A stretch of DNA of 64,000 nucleotides, taken from the NCBI RefSeq assembly GCF_019097595.1, contig NC_080726.1, forward strand, positions 14,068,205 through 14,132,204, given 5' to 3'. Positions 49,224-63,000 of the stretch are shown one piece after another. The DNA comes from Hemibagrus wyckioides (taxonomy: Eukaryota; Chordata; Actinopteri; Siluriformes; Bagridae). Numbering within the stretch: the first letter of the stretch is position 1; every line of letters starts with the position of its first letter. Below the pieces are notes generated by a model, which was given only the letters and a program-made list of their open reading frames with translations, ran no database searches and was not told the DNA's origin. The position numbers and the translations under genes were made by a program.

Positions 49224-52200
49224 ATGAGCACAGAGTATCAGAGGAGATCCCCAGTGAGAGCAGCTGGGGGCATAAATAACTACATGGAGAATGGAACATG
49301 GGTTAAAAAGGACAGTTTAGATCGGATCCCTGGACCTCAAACCCAGGTAAAGCGGAAGTGAGCTCATAATGCTGTTTAAATACAGAGTATGAAGTAAGTT
49401 ATCTGTGAAACAGGACACACATATACACCGATCAAGCATAACATTATGAGCACTGACAGCTGATTATCTCCTCATCATGGCACCTGTTAGTGGGTGGGAT
49501 ATATTAGGCAGCATCTGAACATTTGGTCTTCAAAGTTGATGTGTTAGAAGCAGGAAAAATGGGCAAGCGTAAGGATTTGAGCAAGTTTGACAAAAGGAAA
49601 AATCGTGATGGCTAGACGACTGGATCATCTCCAAAACTGCAGCTCTTGTGGGGTGTTCCCGGTCTGCAGTGGTCAGTATCTATCAAAAGTATCCTTTAAG
49701 TCCTGTAAGTTGCAGGACTTAAAGGATCTGCTGCTAACATATTGGTGCCAGATACCACAGCACACCTTCAGGGATCTAGTGGAGTCCATGCCTTGACGGT
49801 TCAGGGCTGGGAGGTGGTCATAATGTTATGCCTGATTGGTGTATTATACCCACAGCTCTCCATCACACATTATTTGGGTAGTGACACTGACATGGTTAAT
49901 GTATACACTATTGTGCTACTGTGACTCACTTTTTTTAAACTACTGATCATATACTACTCTGTTTTTCTACCCAGCTGTGTTGTAGGATAGTGTCTAAGGA
50001 TTACAAACATTTGTTTGCACTGGTTTAAATAAATAGTGTAGCCATCTCACAGCTCCAGAGTTCCCAGTTTGATCATGAGTGTGGGTTACTTTATGAGTGC
50101 TACATTCATCACATCTTTTCTCAGTGTCTGCTTGGATTTCGTCAGTAGTCTCTGATCTCCTCACTCAACCCAGAAGTATGCATGTGCAGTGCCTTGCAAA
50201 AGTATTCATACCCCTTGAACTTTTCCATGTTTTGTCACCTTACAATCACAAACGTAAACGTGTTTTATTGGGATTTTATGTGATATACCAACACGAAGAG
50301 GCACATAATTCAGAAGTGGAAGGAAATTGATAATGGTTTTCATTATCTCAGATTGACTGAGAATCCACTGAGACCCTGAATAAAGTGGTTGCTGAAAATG
50401 AATGAACGCTGTATCTAATTAGCCTCCACTGTCTTGTGTATTTATTGTCCTAGGTTTACACTGTATATTTTGCACTTGTCAGTCTCACACTGTTGTGAGT
50501 TTGCAGCTTATGTGTACCGTGCTGCTGTGGTTCGGTGTTGTACAATGGGTGTGAAGAAATGACATTTTATTTGAATGTACACTTGAAGTAGACTCACTTG
50601 ACTTCACATCACTTCACCTAATTATACACACAGCTGATAAACAGTTTGTGTTTGTCCTCTTAATAGGTGTCATTTTACTCCCTGAGGACTGCTATTGTCT
50701 AGATATTTTTGATTGGTGGATTGTCCTCAGCCCATCCATGAGGAAACAAAGCTATCACCATACAATAATACCATACGAAAATACTCCACCATCCAAATAG
50801 AAAATCTGCTCAAGAGTGGTGGTGGAGGAGAGCAAGGAGGACAAACTATGCATAGCAACAGATTTCTACACAATAAAGTTAAACTGTGTATACACTTTGA
50901 GATGACTCTAAATAATCAAGTGAATCTCATTCCTTCACTTTAAAAAGGATTGCTGCATAATAAGAATATCTCTTCCACTTTCTGTCCTCTTTCTCACAGC
51001 TTTTGTTTAATCTTGCCTTGCCAACCAATGCCCTGAACCGAGCAACTCGAGTAAGTCCTCCAGGTCCTATTGTGATTGAGAAACTTATGGCTCAGCGGGA
51101 GCATCAGGACACTGGTGCGAGCTGTAGTAGCTCTTTACGCCTTTCTGTCCTCTCTGAGGATCAACTACAGGCTGCAGTGAGACTAGCTAAAAAAGACTTG
51201 CGGCGAAAACGACAGGAATCCATAAATAGTCTGTCACACAAGACAATACCAAGGTCTCCAAGTCCAGATAAGAATAAAACTGACCGTCAGCAGGTACCAG
51301 TAACCTTTATGTTAAATGTGAATTCATTTTTGATGTCAACATATCACAGTCATATAATCCAGTACATTAATCCATGCTTGGTGACTCTTATCCAAATCTA
51401 GAATGGGCTTTCCCCTGAAGGTAGACAGAGGACAGGAAGTCTAAAGACAAAATCAAGCCCACAGGTGCTTGTATACACTCCTCAGAAGCTTTTTCCAAAC
51501 TCAAAGGCTGAACAAGGACAGTCTCCACCAACTAGAGACCCTGGATTAAAAGCCATCAGCAGTGAGCCACAACTTAGCAGAGAGATTCGCAAACTACAGA
51601 AGGAATTGGAGACTTACGTCCAAAGAATAGAGCAGCTTGTGAATAAGGGTAAAGTTTATAATAATACTGTTATGTATTACGCAGTGTCTGTATGGATAAA
51701 TGCAGACAATGTGAGCGTGCTGTGCTCTGCAGGACGAATAGTGGAGAGTTTAGAGCCAGATGAGAAGCGCAGGATTGAGATCCGCCAGCAGGAGCAGGCT
51801 GCTCGCTCTGCACGGATTATCTACGTATTACAGCAGCAGGTCAGTATATCCTCAGTGCAGCAGATTTCATATGTTTTCCTCTTCTGGTTTTGCATTGTTA
51901 CAATACGGTAATGTTTCTGAGAGAGATTTGCTGTAGGTGAGTTTATACAGGTGCAGTAGGCACATTTTCACTCCTACTAGGATTAAAACCGATTTTTCAA
52001 CTAAATCTTTTTTGAATAAATTTTATTTAGTTTCATCACTCCGAACATTCTAGTAAATAATAATTGTAATTTAATTACAATTTAAAAAATAATTTATTTA
52101 CTAGCCACAGTGTACTATAGATTATATATTATCTTGATTTATACTTTTTTTGTATTTTGATTTATACTTTTACTGCAATTATTTCTGTTTAAGCCGACAT

Positions 52201-55200
52201 TACAACACATTTAACACTTTTATTATTAGTTTGTGTGCACATGGACTTAATAATGTACTAATTTAGTCAGTTAAGTCCTTAAATGGCAATTTTGTTTTTC
52301 TCTAAGCACTATTAGTGATTAAACTGTAAACAGAATAAGCTTTTGGGCTCTCAAAATTTTGGACTGGCTCTATAGACTAGTATACAATAATATTAATGAT
52401 TTTTATATATATCTAGGTGAAGGAAATTCAGGAAGATTTAGACAAGCTGCGTTCTCAGAGTGTAAGGACTTCCAATAAGGTAAGAGGTCTGTGGCATTGA
52501 AGATGTTTTATGTTGTAAGAATGGCCTCTTCTGGGACTGACTTGCTTTATTGTTATGGTTTTTAGTGCATTGCAGTGAACAGACTGGCAGCGGCTCATCG
52601 AGGGGCAGTCCGAGCAATGCAGGCGTTCATTCAGCAGCTGTCAGACCCTGCTGAGAGCAGAGTACCTGTCCAGTGTAAAGAGCTGGGTCAGCTCATACGC
52701 CAGCTCTCACTCTGCTCTGCCAAGGTGGAGGTTGGCCAGGGCTCAGCTGTCCCAGAGACGACACTGGACATCCTGCAGAAGTTAGAAGTAATGACAGACT
52801 TTATGTATCGTGATTTCTTTCCCCTAAATTCACCTTTGGGATGTCTGATTGATATTTTAGATCTGATTGCATTGAAGGGAGCAGTGTGAAACGCATTTCT
52901 TGCAATTTCCACTAAGATGCTGGATTTGGCACTGAGTAAGCAGGATAGTCATCAGGAGCAGGAGTCACGCATGAGGAGTATCTCTCCTATAAGAGAGAGG
53001 ACATCCAGGGTCAGTGGACGCAGCAAGTCCCTTAATCGTTTTCCTCAGGCCCAGACTGCCAAAGCCACTCGACGACCAAAGAAATCATCAGCTCCAAAAA
53101 AGAGTAAGGTGTCATCTCTTTAAACAACAACAACAACAACGACAATAATAAATCATATTACTCAAGAAAAGTAAATCTTAGTAACTTCCTCAAGGTTGAA
53201 AATAAGTCTTTATAAAGTGAGTATAATGGTGATAAAGGGCATCAGGCATGCCCAGGAGCTGTTCAAAATACAATGTAAATGTAAACTAACAGGGTATCAG
53301 GGAAATCTGTTTCTAATGCATAATTTCAGTAAGCTTTCTCATTAACATTGTTTACAGTATTTGTATATAACTGTCATATAGCTGTCATGTTTTTTTGTAC
53401 ATGCAGATCTTTAATAAATCATGGCTCCTCTTTTGAGCTGTGTCTTAAATTGCTTTCAGACTTTCAACTGGGCATGTGATGATTTTTAAATTTTGATAAC
53501 AACCACTATTTTATCATGCGACACTCTGTTAACACTCTATTAAGTAACAAATACTGTACAGTAAAAAAAAACAGTGAACACTATAGAAATTGTAATGGAC
53601 TGTTGTTGTATTGGTTCTGATTTTTCAGACAGTAGAGCAGCAGGCCGGCCTTTGAAAGTAGGACAGATCTTGGATCAAGAGCGCAAGGAGGTTCTGAAGG
53701 CTGGCATCCAGAACCTGGTGCATATGCAGGAACTGAGAGAGGGAGAGAGGCAGAGCAGGCCAGAAATGGATGTCCCTAAATCATCTAGTGGTTCCGCCCA
53801 TCGAGATAAGTGCAAGGTGAGACTGGAGCTCGTCATCACAAAACACGGTCCAGTGAATTTTCACATCTTTAACACTTGATCTTTCACATCTTTAACACTC
53901 TGGTCACAAAGAAAATTAATAATATAGAATAGATAAATAGAATAACTTAACATGCTATAGGTTATAATGAAACAGTTCATGGTCATATTTGGGATATTCA
54001 TGAGATCATTGTATTTGTATTAAAAGAAAATGTACTGGATTGAGAACATTTGATTTAGCTTGAAGTGCTTTAGACAAAGACTAATCTCTTAATTCCTACA
54101 GCCTGTTCATGTTCGTGATGCTGGTTTCCAGCAACCCACTGTTTCATCTAAGCTTAGAGAAAGCCAGCTACCACAGAGGGAGGTGTCAGTGCCCTGGATC
54201 CCTACATCTCCACATTCTCCTGTGAAACAGCGGTCAGTCACGAACACAACCTTAACACTTACACACACACACTTCACTCATGAACTTCATGTCCTTTCTC
54301 CACTTCACCGTCTCTGTAGAATAATTTGAACTTTTCAGGGTTGAACTTCTCAAATGAATTTACATTTATTGTCACCTAAAACCTTGTATTTCACATGAGA
54401 AAACCTGTTGAATTAAAAATTTTACCAGATTCATTTGAGAAACAGGGAAATCTGTGTTAGGATTAAATATGTTATTGCATCATAAATAATAAGCGCCTAT
54501 CATGGTCCAATCTTAAAGTGAAGTGCAACTTAGAAAAATCTCATTACTCACACACACAGTGTTTTTTTTTGTTTTTGTTTTTTACATTGAATAGAAGTCA
54601 TTCATTCATTTTCAAGTTAATTATCTCCATTTTAGGTTTATATATTTTATTCACTTCAAATAGATTTAGGTGTAGTACGTGTCAATTATTTTATTTGTAT
54701 TTATTGTACTACAGACATAATTACAGGATTAACTCGTTACGAAACATCACTGACCTCTGAAGATTATGAATATCCAATAAATCTTCGATGTTTTACATTT
54801 TGTGCCTGCTTGTCCCTCTGCTCTCATCAGAAAATTTTAGAAGACAGAACAGTCCAGCATTTAGTATATATAGTAGTACAAATATTACTTTTGTTAGTTA
54901 TTTGCTATTTTTGATTTTTATTCAGATTTTCTTTTCAGAAAGCATCAAGAAAATCTGTATTTGTTTTAGCAGAGCTGTGTCCAGCAGACCAGAGCCAAGA
55001 TGTCTCTTCTCCCCAGTAAAGAACTCCACACATCCCACAGAAGTGCAAGCGAAAAGCCAAAACCAGGGAAAGACCAGCACAGAAAACATCAGAGATGCTC
55101 AAAACCAGGCCCTCAGGTCAGATATTGTTTCAGTCTACATGCATCATAGCTTTATATTTGCAGGAACTTGTACAGAAACTTCAGCTACAAGTGTGTAGAC

Positions 55201-58200
55201 TATAGTGAGTAAGTGGTTTCCTATGCATTCTATTGCTCTTTTCTTTTTACACTTTTAACTGTTATATTAGGCACATTCTTTAAATTTCTGAGCATTATGA
55301 GGTCTCTGTGACCTCTTTTAACCATTTGACACCTCTGTTTACCATTATTACAAAAAGTTGCGCTATGATTTTGCGAGCTGTTGTTGCGCATTTGGTTTTA
55401 ACGAAGCTAACACCACCTATCTGTTTTCCACTGTAAAAATGATCTGTTCTTTTAATTCTGTTATTAATTGAACAGTTGCGGTTTTCACTGTGCAGAGGAT
55501 AAGAAAAATAATTGACCTTGACTATTCCTGTGGGAAGCATAGATTATATTTGTTTAAGTAATTTAAATTCTTAATGTATTTCATAGTGTAGTTGGAAGCC
55601 ACGGGCTAAGAATTTGCATCTAATTACAAACGAGTCATTATCATAAATTACTTGTAGATGTCTGCTGCAATTAATTTTCCTTTAACAGCTTTTCCTAATC
55701 TAAATGATCATTGCCTGATATTATTTTAGTCCATAAGCAGTTAGATAATGGCAGCTTATGTAGATAATATTTGGTAAAGTCACAAGTTACATTTGTATTG
55801 GAGAGTAGTTGTGTTGTATTTCATGTTTTGTGATCATAAATAAATAATGTGTGATTGTATTTGTGTCTATGTTTACTGCAGGCAAGCCTGGCTGGCTACA
55901 GTAACAGAAAATAGACAGAGAGAACTGAATCCACTCAGTCAAGAGGAAATGGGGGATTTTCACTCCCTCAGGTACAGGGGCATTACAGTGGCCACTTGTC
56001 TAGGGCATGTGGGAGTGTTTGTCTGTGTGTGAAGGAGAGCTTGTGCTTTACCTACTTTAGTGTGTTTGTGTATTAGGGAAGAAGCGGGCACTCCTACACT
56101 GTGGACTGAGAGAGCAAAGCAAGAAACTAGAAAAAGACATCAGCCTCTGCTGGACTCTGTGCAGGTAGCTATTGAAAAAATCATTGTGAAGTACTATTAT
56201 CAGCATTTTGGACTCTTGTGGCACAAATTAAATCACTAACAGACATAACTGTTACTAACATAACAGACTCGCTGCTGGACTGCTTGTGTACAGTGTCAGA
56301 CTGTCCTGTTTATGTAAAATGGGACAGGTATATGGCCAAACCCAAAATAAAGGATGCTTACATCATTATGATTCAGGCTTTAAGTTTGTTAGGATTTTTA
56401 TTTATTAGAATCCTAATCAATCTACGATGTATGTGGTTTCTTGTTGTGATGTATGATTTGATATTCTCTCTAGCAGCTTGGTGGGAGTTGGGACAAAATC
56501 AGTTCATTCCGTACACAGCAGATTTCGGAGCAGGCTGCTGATAAGGTGTAGAACTTCTCTCTCACGCTCTCCCTCTACACTACAAACATTGTCCTTAAAA
56601 TTGCTATTCAATACCTCATTATCTTTAATGTTTCCATTTACATTCATAAGTTTACATAATTTTTCTTTTGTCCTATTTGTCTCTGAATGTAATACGTCAT
56701 CTACACATAAAGTTAAATCACTTACTTTGATAAATAAACACATGGTTATAATGGCAAACAGAAATCACCATGCTGTGTGACGTAGAAAAATTTCCAAGTT
56801 GTTATCTGAAGCATGGACTACTGTAATAATAAATCAGACCTCCACTGCCTTTAACATGAAGAAATCCTGTAAGGTTGTATGAAAATGAACCAAAAGCAGT
56901 TGTTTATCAAATGAATTTCAGCATCAAACCGTTTGCTAACACTTTAATTAAAGACAGTGTTTATAATGCTTTAGACGTCAGTTTAAGTCAGACGTCAGTT
57001 TTTAAATAAAACCCCCGTCTGGGTTTAGGCTAGAACATTGTGAGGACTGACATAAAGACAAAGGCATTCAGAGATTTATTTAACAGTGAGGTTTAGATTT
57101 AGAAGACTCTATGACAGAGCCAGTTTAATCAACAGGCAAGCCTAAATGAGGGCCTAAAAAGTACATGAGACTAAACCAGTAGGGGTCTCTGAAGTTCCAT
57201 TTGTGTCGCAACTAACAGTGACATTAAATACGAATGACTTGTATGTAGATTTGATATAATTACACATTTTGTATTTAATTAGTTGATTAGTAAATATCAG
57301 GAGGAGGAAATGGACAGACATGAACCATTATTTTTTTCTTATTTTGCTCTGTGAGTGAAAATCTTTGCACTGATGTCATAGTATGTGTATGTGTGTACTC
57401 AGACTGCAGTAGGTACAGATGTGGAGGACATAGTTGGTGCTGGGCAAAAGGTGGGTGGGGAGAATGACACACTACTGCTGGACCCTTTGCTGGACAATAT
57501 GCTTCTGCGCATGGAGGAGATAGAGGTCAGCCCTCTGAACTTGCTCCTCTCTAACATATTTTTATTTATACCTTAATATTTGAATGTATTTATTGTACTG
57601 TTCAGATGGAGTGCCATTTTATCAATACATTTTTTTCATACATCACAAATGAAACTAATTAAATGTGTGGTATAAGCAACATTGATGCTTTAACTGAACT
57701 ATTTGATAACTAGTTGATCTTATCATAAGAGTAACCCAAAGCTAGGCGCTCTGTATTGATCAAAGTGCTGACATACCTGTCTGAATGTATATGTTGTGCT
57801 GCCATTTGCATCCTTGTTTAGAAAGACGAGGAGGAAGTACGGCGGCGTTTTGCTATGATTTCTTACTCTGACCCTCTTCTCTGGGACATGGACACAGGTA
57901 AAAATGAAAGATGAATGATTAGAATGAGTGTTAGGTGTTTTAGAGCTTCTCCAGCCAGAAAATCACAGATCTACAGGTACAAAAAGGAGTCTTGTCTAAT
58001 TCATTTCAGTTTTATTCCTTAGAAGGTTTCTCACAATGTCTTTTCCTACAGCAGGATGTCCATGTTATACTTTCTTTGACACTTATTAGCTCTTGAACAA
58101 TAAGGTTTTTTTTTTGCACACCTCATGTTACTTGACTTGACATTTGCATATCTTGCATCTCTCTCCATATTTGACAAACATTATGCATATTTCCTGTAGT

Positions 58201-59989
58201 ATCATGTGAAATACAGGCTCCATTATACTGAATCCACAAGGATTCCTTGCACTTTCTGCAAAATATCCTAGCCAGAATACATGGATATAACATATTTGTG
58301 AGATCTGAGTATTACACATTTTAAACATTTGATACTATTTTTATAACATATTACATCCTCGTTATGCAAGCACCAGATATAGAGAAAAATAAATTCTTTG
58401 TATGTAGATGTGTACATGGCCACCAAAGTACTGTAGATCAGAGGTCCCCAACCTTTGTTTTGTATAATGGACCGGCTTGATACCGGACCATTTTAACACG
58501 GCCCGGGGGGGTGGGAGGTTGTGAGGGTGACATTTGTAGCTTGTGGGCTTACTGATGTATAGAAAACCCACGACTGAGTCAAATGCGGGAGTGTGGTGCG
58601 GTTGGAAGTGGCAATATTTTGAAATAAAATACATATAATTTTATATATATATATATAAAGTTTATTGTTTCTTTGTGGCCCAGTACCAAATGATCCACGG
58701 CCTGGTACTGGTCTGTGGCCCGGTGGTTGAGGACCCCTGTTATAAACTGTATATGCTTGCAGTTTTACAGGGAGGCTTTCTATTTTCAATTTGATTTGAT
58801 AGTATTGTCCAGCAGGTGGCACCAATGTTGACGCAACTGTTGCTCTTATAGGAACCCAGAGAAAACATAATCGCTCCAGGCCTGCATCTCCACAACCCAT
58901 AAGACTGACTAAACCTGCTCAGAGACACTCTGCTACAGGAGACATTGTCTTACAGAAACCAGTGGAGACAGGGTAAGTAACTGTGAGCATCTGTGAATCC
59001 TGACATACCATAAGGACTCTGATGGCTCACGTTGGCAAACATGCTCTCTTTCTTTCCATTTGATTAATTAGTTGTAGCTGTTATAGGTGTTTTAACATTG
59101 AGGGGTTTTTTTCCATGCCCATCTGTCTGTAGAAGGTTTGAATGAAGGATAATTTATTCAAAGGAGAAATCAATGATTAAATGATTATGGTGTCCTCGAG
59201 TTAATGACATAATGCGCCATTAAACCCTTCATACACATAATGTATTAGACCAGCCTAATGTATTAGAAAGCTAACAAGCAAAATCCCTTGAGTAATTTGC
59301 AGTAATCAGTAAGGCAAAGAAATAGTGTGTCAGCAGGTTCTGTTTATGCACTATAAAGTTTAACCAATGCATGTGCCCAGTCAGCTTTCTGTATTTCAGC
59401 CAAAATGAAAGAAGCTTGATACTGACTTGTGCCTCTGCCAGGGTTCTGGTTGCACCTGGTGATGCGTCAGATAATTTGGACCTTAAAACAACACAGAATA
59501 AGGGAAAATAAAGGACACTATGTTAGATGGACATTTTAGCAAGATTTAGTGAAGATGAAACAGTATGTATAAGATGGAAAATGCTCCTTTCCCTAAAGCA
59601 GTCAAAGCATACTAAAAACTTTAGCGCCAACTTTGTGCCTCACAGAGTCAGCAGTTTATGTAGCTCTCAATGGTCAGCAGTTTATATAGTTCTCAATAGT
59701 GTCTAATTTTTTTTAAGCTTAAGTGTTTTCTGCTTAATGCAGCATCTTCACAATAAAAACAGAGGTTCCAGATTCCAGGAGAACTTTTAAACCCAGTTTT
59801 CTACTGCCATGCACTGCTGTAGTAAAATAGATGTAAGAGCCCTCTTACTCATCTAGACATCCTGGTGGATGTGATAGCTTCTCTTGTGCTTTTCTGTATG
59901 TAGATCCTGGCCCTGGTCCCAATAGGCATCAATAATCCAGTCAGTGTATTTCAGAAAACATCTACAACAATGACAGTGTGACAGGCAAC

Positions 59990-60052
<63 letters not shown>

Positions 60053-63000
60053 TAACAGAGATATTATACAGTGTATATACAGATAGTATACATATACTGT
60101 ATATATACAGATATAAACACAAATGGATGGATAACTAGGGTAATCTATAAATTAACAATTATGTGCATTTATAATTATATTATTGGGCGGAAGAGATGTA
60201 GCAAAATGTGGAGCAGAACTGCAATATGGTCACAGGTGGTGAACTGTTAGAGAGACATGAATATCCTAGCCGTGTGGTGTAGAGTTCAGTAGATTTATGG
60301 TTGTGGGGAAAAAAAATATCTCTGAACCTCCTGGTTCTGGTGCGGATGTTCCTGTATCTCTTCCTGGATGCAAGGAGGTTGAACAGTTTGTGACTAGGGT
60401 GGGAGGAGTCCTTGATGATGTTGTGTGCTCTGCACCAACATCTTCTGTGGTAAAGAGACTCAATGGCAGGTAGTTGGGTGCCGATGATTTGTTGGGCGGT
60501 TTTCACCACCCTTTGCAGTGATTTCCTTTCACACACTGTGGAGCTAAACCAACTGTTTAGACCATTTTTTCTAGTTCCTTATTTGTTTGTATGGAAGGAA
60601 TTTTAAACAAGATATACTGTCTATGTAGTGTATTTAAAATTTATACTCATTGAAATAGATAACATTCAGACTGTCAAATAAATTTTAGCCTGATCTCAAA
60701 ATCTTTCCTGATGGCCATAACACAAATATTGATTTTCACTTGTCTTCCCACTAAGCAAGGATCCTTTATTCCTTTGCACTGTTGCTAGGCCAGGAAAAAA
60801 AAGCAATGGCAGCCCTAGTGAAATTGATTAGAATACCTGCAGAACAAAGCACTACTGTAATTGTGCACTTTGAGGCATAAGTACTCTCCTAGCAATCATT
60901 CACCCAGCAGAAATACAGAAATCTGGATTTATATGCATGTTATTTGTTCTCTGCTATATTATAAGTAGAACAGCAAACAGTAGACAGGTGGCATAAAAGA
61001 AAACCATTGGCTCTGCTTATATGTGGGATATGGTGCTTTGTTTCTTTCACTCCTAATCAATATAAAGGTATTTTGACTGATTACATTTATTGCATTAGGA
61101 AACATTTCCTTTACAGTAGGAATGATATCTTCCATGATGATCATGCTTTTGGTATATGCAGGATTGCTATACAAAGTAAATATGTAGGTGTAGATAATGG
61201 CTCTAGCTGCTGTTTATGTGAACAGAAACCATTTAGAAGGATGTGGAACAATTACATGCATACATTATATGGGCAACATTATGTAGATACCTGACCATCA
61301 TGCCCATATAATGTATGCATGTAATTCTTCCATATCCTTCTAAATCATGCCCATGTGTAGTTCCCTTTGCTGTTATAATTCAGGAAGGCTTTCAGCTTGA
61401 TTTTGGAGTGTGGCTGTGGGGATTTGCCTATTCAGCCACAAAACATCAGTGAGGTCAGGCGCTGATATTGAGCGAGACGTCCTGGGCCACAGTCAGCTTT
61501 CCAAAGATATTCAGTGGGGTTGAGATCTGTGCAAGCCACTGGAGTTTTTCCACTCCAGCCATATTGAAACCATGCCATCATTGACTAAAGTTTGTGCACA
61601 GGGGCATTGTCATGCTGGAACAGTGTTGGACCTCTAAGTTCCAGTAAAGGGTAATTACAGTAATTCTCCAGCATGCATAGACATTTCATACAATTCTTTG
61701 CTTCCAACTTTGTGCCCACTGTTTTGTAGCACAATAAATTGCCATTATAGGGAGTTTGGTATGCAGTCTGTTTAAGACTGTAAAACTTTGGCAGACATTA
61801 CACTAGACTCCTACTTCAAAGATTTTGTGCCTGTGGAGGAGCAATTCCAGCCAGACGTAATAATCAGATCGATTCTGTGATGAATACATTAGACCAATAA
61901 AGTGACTAAAATATTTTTAGCCCTACCTGTTTGTCCAGGCTTAGCTTGCATAGTATCTTGGCACAGAGAGGCAACCAAATCCAGCAGGGACACCTGAATC
62001 CTACTCAGCTCATATATAGCTTTTTTTCCATGTATGAATTTTTTTAGTAGGTGATGAAAGACTTGTTATCCTCTTGAAGCAAACTGTACATATTTAGAGT
62101 GCTCTCTGAATGAGCGTCATCATGGTGCATGTTGAGAAGTGGAGTGGATTGACTCAAGAGAGAAACAAATTGACTGAATTATTTAATTATCTGTATATAC
62201 AAAGTGGCAGAAACTCACCTGAGCAGAACAATGAAGAGCCTGCAGCACTGCATTATCTTTGTGTGAGATTTTCAGGCACTGTTCTCTTCTTTGCCCTATT
62301 TCAAGTATAATTCTCCAGTTCTAAGGTCAGTGTCCCAAGCATTGTGCACTCAGTGACATTAGGTTATACACGTGCTCCTGGCCATAACTAAAGAAGAATA
62401 TTTCAGTCACTTCATTATTTTATTTTTTTTAAATGCATACTCTCACTACATCATCATCTTTAAACCCAGTGGCTAGTAAAATCTGAAATGGTTTCTGTTG
62501 TGCCCTATATTTTGTGTGTTCAGACTATTTTCCTGATCTCAGATCATATATTCATTGCCCTCTGCTCCTTCTGTTGGCTACATTAAATTCAGTTCAGAGC
62601 ACTATCTGGTCATCGACTGCACTGCCAAAGTCACATCCATACCATTTTTCTTGCAAGAACTCACCTCTGTCTGATATAGCAATGCTAAGCCTGCTTAAGA
62701 CTGCCAAATGAATCATATTCCCATTCAATATCTTTTTCAGCTTCTGCTCAAATAAAACTATTAACGGAGGGGATTTAATTTTGTCATTTGTGTGAAATTT
62801 TCAGTTGCTTGCTTATGTGCCTTTTTCCCACAGTGCAAGCTGAAATAGCTTCAGGTAACTATTAGTGCTGGCTATTAAAACTTAAATCACCAGTGAAGGT
62901 TCTAAGTTAAAGTGCTCCAGCTTCAATATGACTGATTTGGGCACAGTGGGATCTATAACCCAGCCTTGCCTGGAAGTGCCCTAACATGTATCTCACTTCA

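Noticed and set aside
59853..60122. Minus frame with repeated YLSIYLSI
   Set aside because: It is a translation of the GATA microsatellite.
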